This document shows, one piece after another, positions 49,050 through 56,099 of a stretch of DNA of 64,000 bases (the stretch's first letter is position 1; each line of letters begins with the position of its first letter). The position numbers were made by a program, and so were the translations under genes. Under the pieces are notes generated by a model. That model was not told where the DNA came from. It made no database searches and worked only from the letters and a program-made list of their open reading frames with translations. Origin of the DNA: an uncultured Pelagibacteraceae bacterium (GTDB lineage: Bacteria; Pseudomonadota; Alphaproteobacteria; Pelagibacterales; Pelagibacteraceae); contig CACNCB010000001.1 in assembly GCA_902618695.1 (NCBI GenBank), forward strand, positions 62,001 to 126,000. Direction: 5' to 3'.

Positions 49050-49496
49050 TTAAGTGTCTAACTTATATTCAATAACAATATAACTTCTATACTTTCCACC
49101 TTGTACAAAAGTTTTATCATAAACAATTTTGTATTGATTTAAATTAGTCTCAAATATTTGTGCTACTTCATTTGAAGTATAAGATTTATTGATACCTGTT
49201 TTAGTATCTTCTTTAATAGTTTGACTTTCATTTTTAATTAACGAATTAGACAAACTATCACTTACTAAAACCTTTGCTTGTAAAAGTGCTTTAGATTTTG
49301 CTAGTTCAAACGATTTGCTAGTAGAAGTACCGCAACCATAAATCTTGCTATCTGTACTTTTGTATTTACTACAAACTGCTTCATTAACTTTTAAGAAGTC
49401 CGACATATTGCTAATAGTAGTTTTATTCTTTGCTATATTGTTTGATGAACAACCAACAAGAACAAGACCGACTAATAAGACTAGAATAGTCCTCAT
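49050..49496 (-). CDS. Lipoprotein, LPP20-like
   Basis: A protein of 148 residues. The signal peptide ends in the lipobox LVGC with Cys16. It is followed by SSNN, a linker, then YGCGTSTSKSFELAKSKALLQAKVLV, the Ala/Lys-rich helix seen in LPP20-type lipoproteins. A strand-rich tail ends YRSYIVIEYKLDT. It is probably attached to the outer membrane. A strong ribosome binding site AAGGGGG precedes it. It is the last gene of the recombinase-led minus-strand operon, a surprising partner for a recombinase. Confidence 0.65.
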   Translation of the reverse strand: MRTILVLLVGLVLVGCSSNNIAKNKTTISNMSDFLKVNEAVCSKYKSTDSKIYGCGTSTSKSFELAKSKALLQAKVLVSDSLSNSLIKNESQTIKEDTKTGINKSYTSNEVAQIFETNLNQYKIVYDKTFVQGGKYRSYIVIEYKLDT

Positions 49497-49510
49497 TTAT
49501 TTACCCCCTT

Positions 49511-49750
49511 TCAAAGATTTTCTAAAATTCCCATAAACACCATAATTACCGAGTTTTGATACCTCTCATCAGTTAACCAAGTGACCAAGAAATTTTGTTT
49601 GTTAAGTGTTTCTGTTTCAGTACAAGACTTGATGATTTTTTCGCTAATTACTTTACCATTTTCAATAATTTGCTGTGTTTGATAAACACAATTATCTTCT
49701 GCCTTTGCTACTGAAATTAAAAATAGAAATATAAAAACAAATCTAATCAT
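49511..49750 (-). CDS. Small exported protein of the element
   Basis: I choose the inner ATG at 49750 because AAAGGC stands 8 bases upstream and a clean signal peptide begins there (MIRFVFIFLFLISVAKA, cut before ED). A longer start at 49768 is possible. The mature part is about 62 residues with two Cys (DNCVYQ and KSCTET) that could form a disulfide, and a hydrophobic C terminus. Overlaps the 82-residue gene upstream by 8 bp. Function unknown. Confidence 0.55.
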   Translation of the reverse strand: MIRFVFIFLFLISVAKAEDNCVYQTQQIIENGKVISEKIIKSCTETETLNKQNFLVTWLTDERYQNSVIMVFMGILENL

Positions 49751-49991
49751 AGATTTGCCTTTCAACATTCAACAATTCTTTTTGAAGTTTAGTACCTATC
49801 AATTTTAATAGTAGAATAGTCGCATAATCCGCCTCATTTTTAATGATTTTTGAACGACAATGACTATTACATTCAGAACTGAACATATGAGTAATTGTTG
49901 CCTCAAAATATGAAGTAGAACGACCAAATGCTACTGCTGTTGTTAATAGACAGAAACTAAAGAAAAGAATTGTTAACAATCTAAACATCAC
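49743..49991 (-). CDS. Small exported protein of the element (82 residues)
   Basis: An N-terminal signal peptide (MMFRLLTILFFSFCLLTTAVA) is followed by about 60 residues with SSECNSHCRSK, a Cys-x3-Cys pair. The C-terminal helix is amphipathic (ILLLKLIGTKLQKELLNVE). Its start overlaps the stop of the serine recombinase gene by 11 bp, so translation is coupled. It is probably periplasmic or membrane-attached. No family recognised. Confidence 0.55.
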   Translation of the reverse strand: MMFRLLTILFFSFCLLTTAVAFGRSTSYFEATITHMFSSECNSHCRSKIIKNEADYATILLLKLIGTKLQKELLNVERQIYD

Positions 49992-50691
49992 ACATATTCC
50001 TTTCTAACTCTATATTACAAATGTTTCTGATTAGTTGTTCTTCTCTATCTCTAGTTAAGAGTTTGTTAATGAAAGAATAATGCCATTTACGACCAGTATA
50101 TTTTTCCATAAAAGACTTGATGTCTTTGTACTTACTACCTTTTGCTCTTAACGATTTAACAAGATTGATTTCTTTCTGTTCTTTTTCACAAATAACAAGT
50201 TGACCATTATCGCCTAAATCATAACCTTTTCTGACTTTGCCACCTGTGTACTTACCTTGTTTTTTAAGTTTATCTTTTGCTACTATTTGTTTTTCAGATA
50301 AAGACTTTCTGTACCATTCAGACATAATAGAAAGTATTTGATAAAAGACAGACCCAAGACTATCAGATGAAATAACATCTCCTAAATCAGTAAAGATTAG
50401 TCTGATTTTAAGTCTTCTATATTTCTCAACATCATTAACTAATCCATAATGAGAACGAGAATATCTATCTAATGCTGAACAAATAATAGTATCACCTTTT
50501 TTAAGTTTAGTAGTTAAAAGACCACCTTGTTCGCGTTGAAACATCAACAAACCACCGCTACAAACATCTTCAAACCATTCGTTAACTCTTAAATTGTGAA
50601 TATTACAATACGAATTTATTTTAAACTTTTGTGTATCAAAAGAACTCGTACTACCTTCTTCACTAGACTTTCGTAAGTATCCATAAATCAT
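49981..50691 (-). CDS. Serine recombinase (resolvase/invertase type)
   Basis: A protein of 236 residues. The catalytic motif is YLRKSS with Ser9, and the arginine-rich block ALDRYSRS (R76, R79) is standard for the family. A helical dimer region follows, then a small C-terminal DNA-binding part after about residue 145. The ribosome binding site AAAGGAG is strong. A second recombinase besides the tyrosine integrase suggests DNA inversion, dimer resolution or cargo exchange in the element. Three genes for exported proteins follow in overlap. Confidence 0.85.
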   Translation of the reverse strand: MIYGYLRKSSEEGSTSSFDTQKFKINSYCNIHNLRVNEWFEDVCSGGLLMFQREQGGLLTTKLKKGDTIICSALDRYSRSHYGLVNDVEKYRRLKIRLIFTDLGDVISSDSLGSVFYQILSIMSEWYRKSLSEKQIVAKDKLKKQGKYTGGKVRKGYDLGDNGQLVICEKEQKEINLVKSLRAKGSKYKDIKSFMEKYTGRKWHYSFINKLLTRDREEQLIRNICNIELERNMCDV

Positions 50692-50853
50692 AAAAAACTC
50701 CTTTCGTTTATTTCATTGAGATACATCACAATGAAAACGCTAACAAAAACCTAGTCCTTTTCAACCATTTGCTTATGTTGATACTCTTACACAATCCAAT
50801 AGACGATTGTGTCTAACACATAAAAAACAACGATTTGATGATTTAAGAGAGTG

Positions 50854-50936
50854 TGCGAGTGAAGAGATTTGAACTCTTACCTAGTTGCCTAGAGACGTTC
50901 TTGAGACGCCCGCGTATACCGTTCCGCCACACTCGC
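50854..50936 (-). tRNA. Element-borne complete tRNA-Leu(CAA)
   Basis: On the minus strand the acceptor GCGAGTG pairs with CACTCGC. D arm GCG/CGC contains the GG pair. The anticodon stem GGCGT/ACGTC encloses CTCAAGA, anticodon CAA (50901-50903). A variable arm CTAG-GCAA-CTAG, T arm AAGAG-TTCAAAT-CTCTT and discriminator A complete it. CCA is not encoded, unlike the host tRNAs in this window. Acceptor, anticodon stem and variable arm differ from the split host tRNA-Leu, so it is no recent copy. It begins 20 bp after the integrase stop, and position 37 is G rather than A. Confidence 0.95.
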
Positions 50937-50956
50937 ATAAGTATTTTTTAAAAAAT

Positions 50957-52228
50957 TTAAGATACTCGTTTTATATCTTTTCGTCCAGTTGCTAACCATT
51001 GACTTAACATATTTTCTAACGCAACATTTGCTGTATAGAAATTCTCAATCATAGTGACCGAAGTACCACAATTCTTTGCTATATCAATTGCTTTAACACC
51101 TTTGTCCAACATAAACTGAATAAATGTACTTCTTAAAGACTTACTATCAATTGTTAATGTTCTTTCGCCTCTTTTAATAGTTTTAAGTCCTGCCTCTTTT
51201 AATAAAGAATTAAGTCCTTCTCTAAATGATTTAACATTAAAAATAGTACCTGAAATACTACCAAGACCTGTTGTTTTGTATAAATTGATAAGTCTCTTAT
51301 ATGCGAAATATGCTGATGAAACTGACTTAACTTCTCTCTCTTTATTAGTCTTACTTTTTCGTAAATAGATTTTTAAATAATATCTCTCATTCTCATTAAG
51401 AATAATCTCTTGTTCCATTATTCTTTTAGATTTCTGTCTATCAACCATTTCAACATCTTCAAAATGTAGATTTAAACATTCATCTACTCTTAATCCTGTA
51501 CCAACCATAAACACAATAAATTGATGTAGTCTTTCTCTTTCAAATCTAACTCTTAAAGAATGACCAGATTGATACCTCTTCCTAGAAACAGATAATAAGT
51601 GATTATAGTTTTCCCTAGATAGTTGTGCTCTTAATGTTTTTTGACCTCTTAATTTTCTTGCTAATATTTGTTTGATTTTAGTAATCTTGTCTTGTCTTAA
51701 ACCTTGTTCCATTGCCCAAGTAGTGAATGCTTGAATTGCCATTAAGTCACCCTCTATTGTTTTACCTCTTAATACTTTCTTTTGTGCTTTCTCTCTCTTA
51801 ACTCTCCAATCCATAAAAGTTTCTTTAACATCATTCAATTTGAAACCTATTTTTAAATTCATAAACGATTTACACTTACTCAACATATTCCATCTGTCTT
51901 TGTACCACTTCTTTGTTTGACCCTCTATTTTAGTTGAGTTCTCAATTGAAGTTATGAAGTTGTGATAAACATCTTTAACTGATGATTGATGTATCTGTAT
52001 ATTCTCTTCATCTAAAACTTGTAGTTTATCGTACCACTTAAACAGAATTTCTTTTGCCTTTTTAAAGTTATTAGTACCAGATGATTTAATAGTCTGTTTA
52101 GATTGTATGAAAGTACGACCAACGAAGTTATCTGACTTCAATTTTCCTTTGTATTTGTCTGTACGAACATAAATGTGAAGTTTGCCGTCTTTAAAATGAT
52201 GTACTTTTGTGAGTTCTTTTTTACCCAT
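50957..52228 (-). CDS. int: Tyrosine recombinase / integrase
   Basis: A protein of 423 residues with an N-terminal arm-binding/SAM-like region (to about 190) and a C-terminal catalytic domain. Catalytic residues are Arg247 (GTGLRVDECL), a Lys near 291-293, Arg366 (KSLRSTF) and Tyr398 (MIENFYT). The usual His of HxxR is Lys363 and the second His/Trp position is Thr in NCGTS, as in the divergent GTS-type integrases. It catalyses integration at the tRNA anticodon loop. AGGT precedes the ATG. Situated next to the right attachment site, transcribed away from it. Confidence 0.93.
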   Translation of the reverse strand: MGKKELTKVHHFKDGKLHIYVRTDKYKGKLKSDNFVGRTFIQSKQTIKSSGTNNFKKAKEILFKWYDKLQVLDEENIQIHQSSVKDVYHNFITSIENSTKIEGQTKKWYKDRWNMLSKCKSFMNLKIGFKLNDVKETFMDWRVKREKAQKKVLRGKTIEGDLMAIQAFTTWAMEQGLRQDKITKIKQILARKLRGQKTLRAQLSRENYNHLLSVSRKRYQSGHSLRVRFERERLHQFIVFMVGTGLRVDECLNLHFEDVEMVDRQKSKRIMEQEIILNENERYYLKIYLRKSKTNKEREVKSVSSAYFAYKRLINLYKTTGLGSISGTIFNVKSFREGLNSLLKEAGLKTIKRGERTLTIDSKSLRSTFIQFMLDKGVKAIDIAKNCGTSVTMIENFYTANVALENMLSQWLATGRKDIKRVS

Positions 52229-52273
52229 ATTTACCTAATTATTAACACAAAACCTTAACCGCGTGTACTACTT

Positions 52274-52294
52274 TGTGTAAGACTTATGTAAGAG
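52274..52294 (+). repeat. Right arm-type repeat pair
   Basis: TGTGTAAGAC at 52274-52283 and TATGTAAGAG at 52285-52294 repeat with an 11-bp period, same orientation and same period as the pair at 47354-47375. Located between the integrase start and the right core. Single related copies occur at 48212-48221 and, reversed, at 50784-50794. Confidence 0.6.
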
Positions 52295-52350
52295 TGTGCG
52301 TATTGACTAAAACCTAGACCTGATTTGACTTATTTTATGTAATTAACAAG

Positions 52351-52358
52351 TTTTGAGT
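52351..52358. repeat. Right attachment repeat (core)
   Basis: TTTTGAGT, identical to 47271-47278. On the minus strand it reads ACTCAAAA, the anticodon loop of the host tRNA-Leu, directly followed by element sequence CTTGTTAATT that cannot form the 3' half of a tRNA. Confidence 0.9.
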
Positions 52359-52389
52359 CGTGCGCGTCTACCAGTTCCGCCATTCGCCC
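52351..52389 (-). pseudogene. 5' half of host tRNA-Leu(CAA), split by the element
   Basis: Minus strand: acceptor GGGCGAA from 52389, TG, D arm GCGGAACTGGTAGACGC, then the 5' anticodon stem CACGA and loop to the attachment core. It pairs perfectly with the 3' half at 47225-47278 (acceptor TTCGCCC, stem TCGTG). At this junction the tRNA stops inside the loop, so no functional tRNA can be made from it. Confidence 0.93.
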
Positions 52390-52404
52390 TTGGTATTCAA
52401 TTAA

Positions 52405-52410
52405 ATTATA
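52405..52410 (-). promoter_or_regulatory. -10 box of the former tRNA-Leu promoter
   Basis: A perfect TATAAT on the minus strand ends 15 bp upstream of the tRNA 5' end at 52389. No clear -35 box is visible 16-18 bp further upstream. If active, transcription now runs through the tRNA 5' half into the element's integrase gene and then its tRNA-Leu. Confidence 0.4.
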
Positions 52411-52450
52411 TTTAATAGTATAAGAACTAAATTTATATTAAAACCTAAAA

Positions 52451-53056
52451 ATGTTTCAAACACTTTACAAAAAATGTTTAGAACTAGCTGCACATAAGAG
52501 TTCTAATTTTTATTTAGGGCTTGTATCTTTTATAGAAAGTTCTTTTTTTCCTATACCTCCAGATGCAATGATAATTCCAATGGTAATTGCTAAAAAAAAG
52601 GAATATTTGAAAATATTTTTGATAGCATCAATATTTTCAATTCTTGGAGGAATTTTTGGATATTTGATAGGTTATTTATTTTTTGATTTATCAATGTATG
52701 TAATCGAATTTTATGGCTATCAAGATAAAGTTGAAAATTTAAAATTAAGCATGTCTCAGGGGAGTGGATTCCTTGCATGGCTGAGTATTCTTTTTTTAGC
52801 GGGCTTTACACCATTACCCTATAAAGCCTTTACGATTTCAAGTGGTTTAATTGCTTTTAATCTTCCTATTTTTATAATTGTTAGCTTAATTTCAAGAAGC
52901 CTGAGATTTTTTATAGTTGCCTACTTGTCTTATAAGTTTGGAGGATTATTTACAGAGTACATGGAAAAACATGGATCAAAATGGTTCACCATAATTGGAA
53001 TTATTATAGTTATAATATTTATTATTATTTATTTATTTTTAAAATTTAATGGTTGA
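52451..53056 (+). CDS. DedA-family membrane protein (YqaA-like)
   Basis: A protein of 201 residues with about five transmembrane segments. The N-terminal FIESSFFPIPPDAMIIPMVIA and the FAGFTPLPYK-like segment (LAGFTPLPYKAFTISSG) match the DedA/VTT domain of YqaA relatives. DedA proteins are linked to lipid carrier flipping and membrane homeostasis. It overlaps the dsbB start by 8 bp. Confidence 0.85.
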   Translation: MFQTLYKKCLELAAHKSSNFYLGLVSFIESSFFPIPPDAMIIPMVIAKKKEYLKIFLIASIFSILGGIFGYLIGYLFFDLSMYVIEFYGYQDKVENLKLSMSQGSGFLAWLSILFLAGFTPLPYKAFTISSGLIAFNLPIFIIVSLISRSLRFFIVAYLSYKFGGLFTEYMEKHGSKWFTIIGIIIVIIFIIIYLFLKFNG

Positions 53057-53531
53057 GATTAACAAAACAATTACATTAAAGTTAATTTTTTTAATTAGCA
53101 TTATTGCTTTATCTTCAGCATTTTTTATTGAGTATGTTTTAGGTCATCAACCTTGTAACTTATGTGTACTGGAAAGAATTCCATACTTATTAGCATTAGT
53201 AATTATTTTATTAAATTATAAATTTATTTATATTGAAAAATATTTTATTCTTTCTCTTATTTTAGTTTTTTTAGCTGCTACTATTTTATCTTTATATCAT
53301 TTGGGTATTGAGCAAGGTTTTATTGAGGAGTCATTAGTTTGTGATTTAAAAAATAGCTCAAATTTACTATCAAAAGAAGACATATTAAGGCAGTTACAAG
53401 AGAAAAATGTAAGCTGCAAAGATGTTACATTTAAAATTTTAGGATTATCTCTTACAAGTTACAATATTATAATATCAATATTAATAGTATATTTTACAAC
53501 AAGAACTTATTTAAGTTATGACAACAATTAA
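53049..53531 (+). CDS. dsbB: Disulfide bond formation protein DsbB-like
   Basis: A protein of 160 residues with four transmembrane helices. The first periplasmic Cys pair is in GHQPCNLCVLERIPY (CxxC), and a second pair lies in the loop SLVCDLKN to NVSCKD. DsbB reoxidises DsbA and passes electrons to quinone. It lies in an operon between dedA and coq7, all with overlaps. Confidence 0.9.
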   Translation: MVEINKTITLKLIFLISIIALSSAFFIEYVLGHQPCNLCVLERIPYLLALVIILLNYKFIYIEKYFILSLILVFLAATILSLYHLGIEQGFIEESLVCDLKNSSNLLSKEDILRQLQEKNVSCKDVTFKILGLSLTSYNIIISILIVYFTTRTYLSYDNN

Positions 53532-54051
53532 TAAAAAGAAAATAGAAGAATTCATTAGAGTTGATCATGCTGGAGAACGTGGTGCTGTTAAAATTTATGA
53601 AGGACAGTTGCTTGCTCTAAACACATTAGTTAAAGATGAAACTCTAAAAAAAACAATTGAAGAAATGAAAGCTCATGAAAAAGAGCATTCTGATTTTTTT
53701 GAAGAAGAAATAAAAAAAAGAAATATAAAACCTACAAAATTTTTACCCTTATGGGATTTATTAGGTGTAGGATTAGGTTTTGGTTCAACTTTGCTTGGAA
53801 AGAAAGCAGCTATGCTTTGCACTGCTTCTGTTGAAGAAGTTATAGATGAGCATTATTTAAACCAAATAAAACAACTAGATAAAAGTGAACTAAAACTTAA
53901 AAAAAAAATAATTAAATTTAGAGAAGATGAATTAAGTCATAAAGATATTGCTTATGAAAAGGGTGCAACAAAAGAAGGGCCTTACTCTATATTAGATAAA
54001 ATTATTAAAACTGGATCAAAAATTGCAATAAATATTTCTGAGAAAATTTAA
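53518..54051 (+). CDS. coq7: Demethoxyubiquinone hydroxylase (Coq7)
   Basis: A ferritin-like di-iron protein of 177 residues. Iron ligands are in VDHAGERGAVKIYEGQ, KAHEKEHSDFF (ExxH), SVEEVIDEHY and FREDELSHKDIA (ExxH). It hydroxylates the ring of demethoxyubiquinone in ubiquinone synthesis under oxic conditions. A ubiE gene for the same pathway lies at the window's right edge. It overlaps dsbB by 14 bp and the convergent HNH gene by 4 bp. Confidence 0.95.
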   Translation: MTTINKKKIEEFIRVDHAGERGAVKIYEGQLLALNTLVKDETLKKTIEEMKAHEKEHSDFFEEEIKKRNIKPTKFLPLWDLLGVGLGFGSTLLGKKAAMLCTASVEEVIDEHYLNQIKQLDKSELKLKKKIIKFREDELSHKDIAYEKGATKEGPYSILDKIIKTGSKIAINISEKI

Positions 54052-54617
54052 GACTCTAGTTCTACATCCCAATATAGGTAATCCATCCAGCTTTTGTGTA
54101 AAAAATTTGGTGGAAAATGTTTGCCATTTTTATGTAGATCCTCTGTTGATGGTCGATAAGGCTGCTGATGTAATTTCATACCTGAATGTTTTAATAGTTT
54201 TCCACCCTTTTTTACATTGCATGCAGAACAAGCTGTTACAACATTATCCCAATTAGTTTCACCTCCTTTTGATCTAGGTAATAAATGATCAAAAGTTAAC
54301 TCTTCATTGCTTCCACAATATTGACAGGAGAATTTATCTCTTAAAAACACATTAAATCTAGTAAAACTTGGTTTGCTTTGAGGAACAATATAATCCTTTA
54401 AAGCTATAACACTTGGTAATTTCATATTAAATGATGGACTTCTTATAGTTCTATCATAATTACTAACAATAATAACTCGATCCAGAAAAACGGATTTAAC
54501 TGTATCCTGCCATGACCACAAAGATAAAGGGTAGTAACTCAGAGGTCTATAATCTGCATTGAGGACTAATGCAGGGCACTTTTCTAATGAAACATTTTGT
54601 TCAATAAAGTTATTCAT
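54048..54617 (-). CDS. HNH endonuclease
   Basis: A protein of 189 residues. The first zinc Cys pair is CQYCGSNEELTFDHLLPRSK, and GGETNWDNVVTACSACN completes the HNH core. The N-terminal 80 residues are of the type seen in single-copy HNH proteins of alphaproteobacteria. There is no sign of intein, intron or restriction partner beside it, so a cellular role in DNA repair or processing is more likely than mobility. Confidence 0.9.
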   Translation of the reverse strand: MNNFIEQNVSLEKCPALVLNADYRPLSYYPLSLWSWQDTVKSVFLDRVIIVSNYDRTIRSPSFNMKLPSVIALKDYIVPQSKPSFTRFNVFLRDKFSCQYCGSNEELTFDHLLPRSKGGETNWDNVVTACSACNVKKGGKLLKHSGMKLHQQPYRPSTEDLHKNGKHFPPNFLHKSWMDYLYWDVELES

Positions 54618-54665
54618 TAATTTAATTTTAACTTAGTTGAACAATTTTATCAATAATAAGAGATG

Positions 54666-55316
54666 TTAAATTTTTTTTAAAATAAAATTTAAAGCTGTAC
54701 TTGATGCTTCAATAGGAATATGATGATCACAATTTTTTATTAATTGTGTATCAACTTTGACATTATTTCTAATTAAAAAATCTTTTGCTTCCAGTAAATG
54801 GGTAGATGGGACAATTTGATCAGCTTCACCATGTATAAGCAATGTTTCAGTTTTATTTTTGATTCTATTTTTTAAATCATTTTGATTTATTATCTTTCCA
54901 GAAAAACCAACTATACATAAAAAATTTTCTCCAAATGTAAGACCAACATTAATAGACATCATGCATCCTTGGCTGAATCCTGATAAACATATTTGATTAT
55001 TTGATAAATTGAACTCTTTTTTTATTTCATTAATAAATTTTTTTAAGATTTCTTCAGCTTTAATTGATTGTTCTAATATGTAATCAGAATCCTCTTTTGT
55101 TAAATCAAACCATTGATAACCGGATGGATTTATAGCACATTGCTCGTGACCATTTGGGCAAATAAAGACTGTATTAGGCATATGTCTCTTCCAGTTTAAA
55201 GATAACATGCTAATATCCTTTCCATCACCTCCATAACCATGAAGCAAAATAATTGCATTTTTAATTTCAACACCTTTTTCTGGTTTAATAATTATGGAAT
55301 CTAGGCAAAATGTCAT
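54666..55316 (-). CDS. Phospholipase/carboxylesterase family hydrolase
   Basis: A protein of 216 residues in the alpha/beta hydrolase fold. AIILLHGYGGDGKDI is the oxyanion strand, CLSGFSQGCMMSINVG is the nucleophile elbow, IHGEADQIVPS gives the Asp, and NCDHHIPIE the His. This is the acyl-protein thioesterase / carboxylesterase type. Substrate unknown. It is divergent from the HIG1 gene. Confidence 0.85.
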   Translation of the reverse strand: MTFCLDSIIIKPEKGVEIKNAIILLHGYGGDGKDISMLSLNWKRHMPNTVFICPNGHEQCAINPSGYQWFDLTKEDSDYILEQSIKAEEILKKFINEIKKEFNLSNNQICLSGFSQGCMMSINVGLTFGENFLCIVGFSGKIINQNDLKNRIKNKTETLLIHGEADQIVPSTHLLEAKDFLIRNNVKVDTQLIKNCDHHIPIEASSTALNFILKKI

Positions 55317-55365
55317 AGTAGATAAATTATGTTTTTTATGTCAAAACACAATCTAAAATAAAAAA

Positions 55366-55569
55366 ATGATTTCTGGAATATTAGTAAAAGTTTTATCAAT
55401 AGCCCTTTTAATAGCTGTAGGGATAGTTTTGATCTTAGGTATTGGGACTCTTTTTAAGGGAGGAGAAACAAGTAAAAAATATTCAAATAAATTAATGCAG
55501 TTGAGAGTTATTTTACAGTTTATTGCTATTATTGCTTTAGTTGGCTTTGCTTATTTTTTTAAAAATTAG
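55366..55569 (+). CDS. HIG1-domain twin transmembrane protein
   Basis: A protein of 67 residues with two hydrophobic helices joined by a basic loop (KGGETSKKYSNKLMQLRVILQ). The pattern matches the HIG1 N-terminal domain found in alphaproteobacteria and mitochondria, where it associates with cytochrome oxidase supercomplexes. Its end overlaps the convergent TlpA-like gene by 4 bp. Confidence 0.85.
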   Translation: MISGILVKVLSIALLIAVGIVLILGIGTLFKGGETSKKYSNKLMQLRVILQFIAIIALVGFAYFFKN

Positions 55570-56075
55570 TTATATTTTTTTATCCAATTAATAAAATTTT
55601 TATCTTCAAAATCAATTGAACCTATTACTCTAGCAAATTCTTGGCCTTCTTTATTAATTATAATTGTTGTAGGGACACCTCTTAAAGAAAAGATTTTTGC
55701 TAATGTAGTAGGTGCATCAAAATAAGATTCAAAATTTTTAATGTTAAGATCTATAAAAAATTTATTAACCTTATCTAAAGTATCTTTCCCAATATTAATT
55801 GCGAAAATTTTTATATTATCCAATTCTGGGTTGGCTTGGAGTTTATCTAAAGATGGCATTTCATCTTTACAAGGTTCACACCAAGTCGCCCAAAAATTTA
55901 ATAACAATAAGTTCCCAGCATATTCATTGATATTAATTTTTTGATCATTTTTGTCTAAAAAAATAACATTATCATGTGTTTTTGGTATTTTATGGATTAC
56001 AATATTTTTAATACCAGGTAGTTCTTCAGCTACAACATTTGTTATCAAAAAAGTAAATATTATTAAAAATCTCAT
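55566..56075 (-). CDS. TlpA-like periplasmic thioredoxin
   Basis: A protein of 169 residues with an N-terminal signal peptide (MRFLIIFTFLITNVVA) and a thioredoxin fold with the active site FWATWCEPCKDEMPSL. The cis-Pro is in RGVPTTIIIN. It is a reductant in the periplasm, perhaps for cytochrome c maturation or oxidase copper sites. It is divergent from argH with 24 bp between them. Confidence 0.9.
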   Translation of the reverse strand: MRFLIIFTFLITNVVAEELPGIKNIVIHKIPKTHDNVIFLDKNDQKININEYAGNLLLLNFWATWCEPCKDEMPSLDKLQANPELDNIKIFAINIGKDTLDKVNKFFIDLNIKNFESYFDAPTTLAKIFSLRGVPTTIIINKEGQEFARVIGSIDFEDKNFINWIKKYN

Positions 56076-56099
56076 GTTAAATAGGTATAATTAAATATC

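Larger units (their letters stand above)
47271..52358. mobile_element. Integrated element in tRNA-Leu(CAA), carrying its own tRNA-Leu(CAA)
   Basis: The ends are the direct repeats TTTTGAGT at 47271-47278 and 52351-52358, which equal the anticodon loop of the target tRNA. The content is a Rep-like HUH protein, three small proteins including a ribbon-helix-helix-like one, a serine recombinase in operon with three exported proteins, a complete tRNA-Leu(CAA), and a tyrosine integrase near the right end. There are no capsid, portal or terminase genes and no obvious conjugation genes. The class resembles small tyrosine-recombinase elements with tRNA targets such as tycheposons or satellites; exact relationship is unresolved. 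Confidence 0.92.

Noticed and set aside
47225-52389. Group I intron or trans-spliced split tRNA-Leu
   Set aside because: The insert is 5 kb, has an integrase, recombinase and direct-repeat ends equal to the anticodon loop. No intron core is visible, and bacterial tRNA trans-splicing is not known.
54048-54617. HNH gene as a homing endonuclease
   Set aside because: No intron, intein or target interruption beside it; it sits tightly among core genes.
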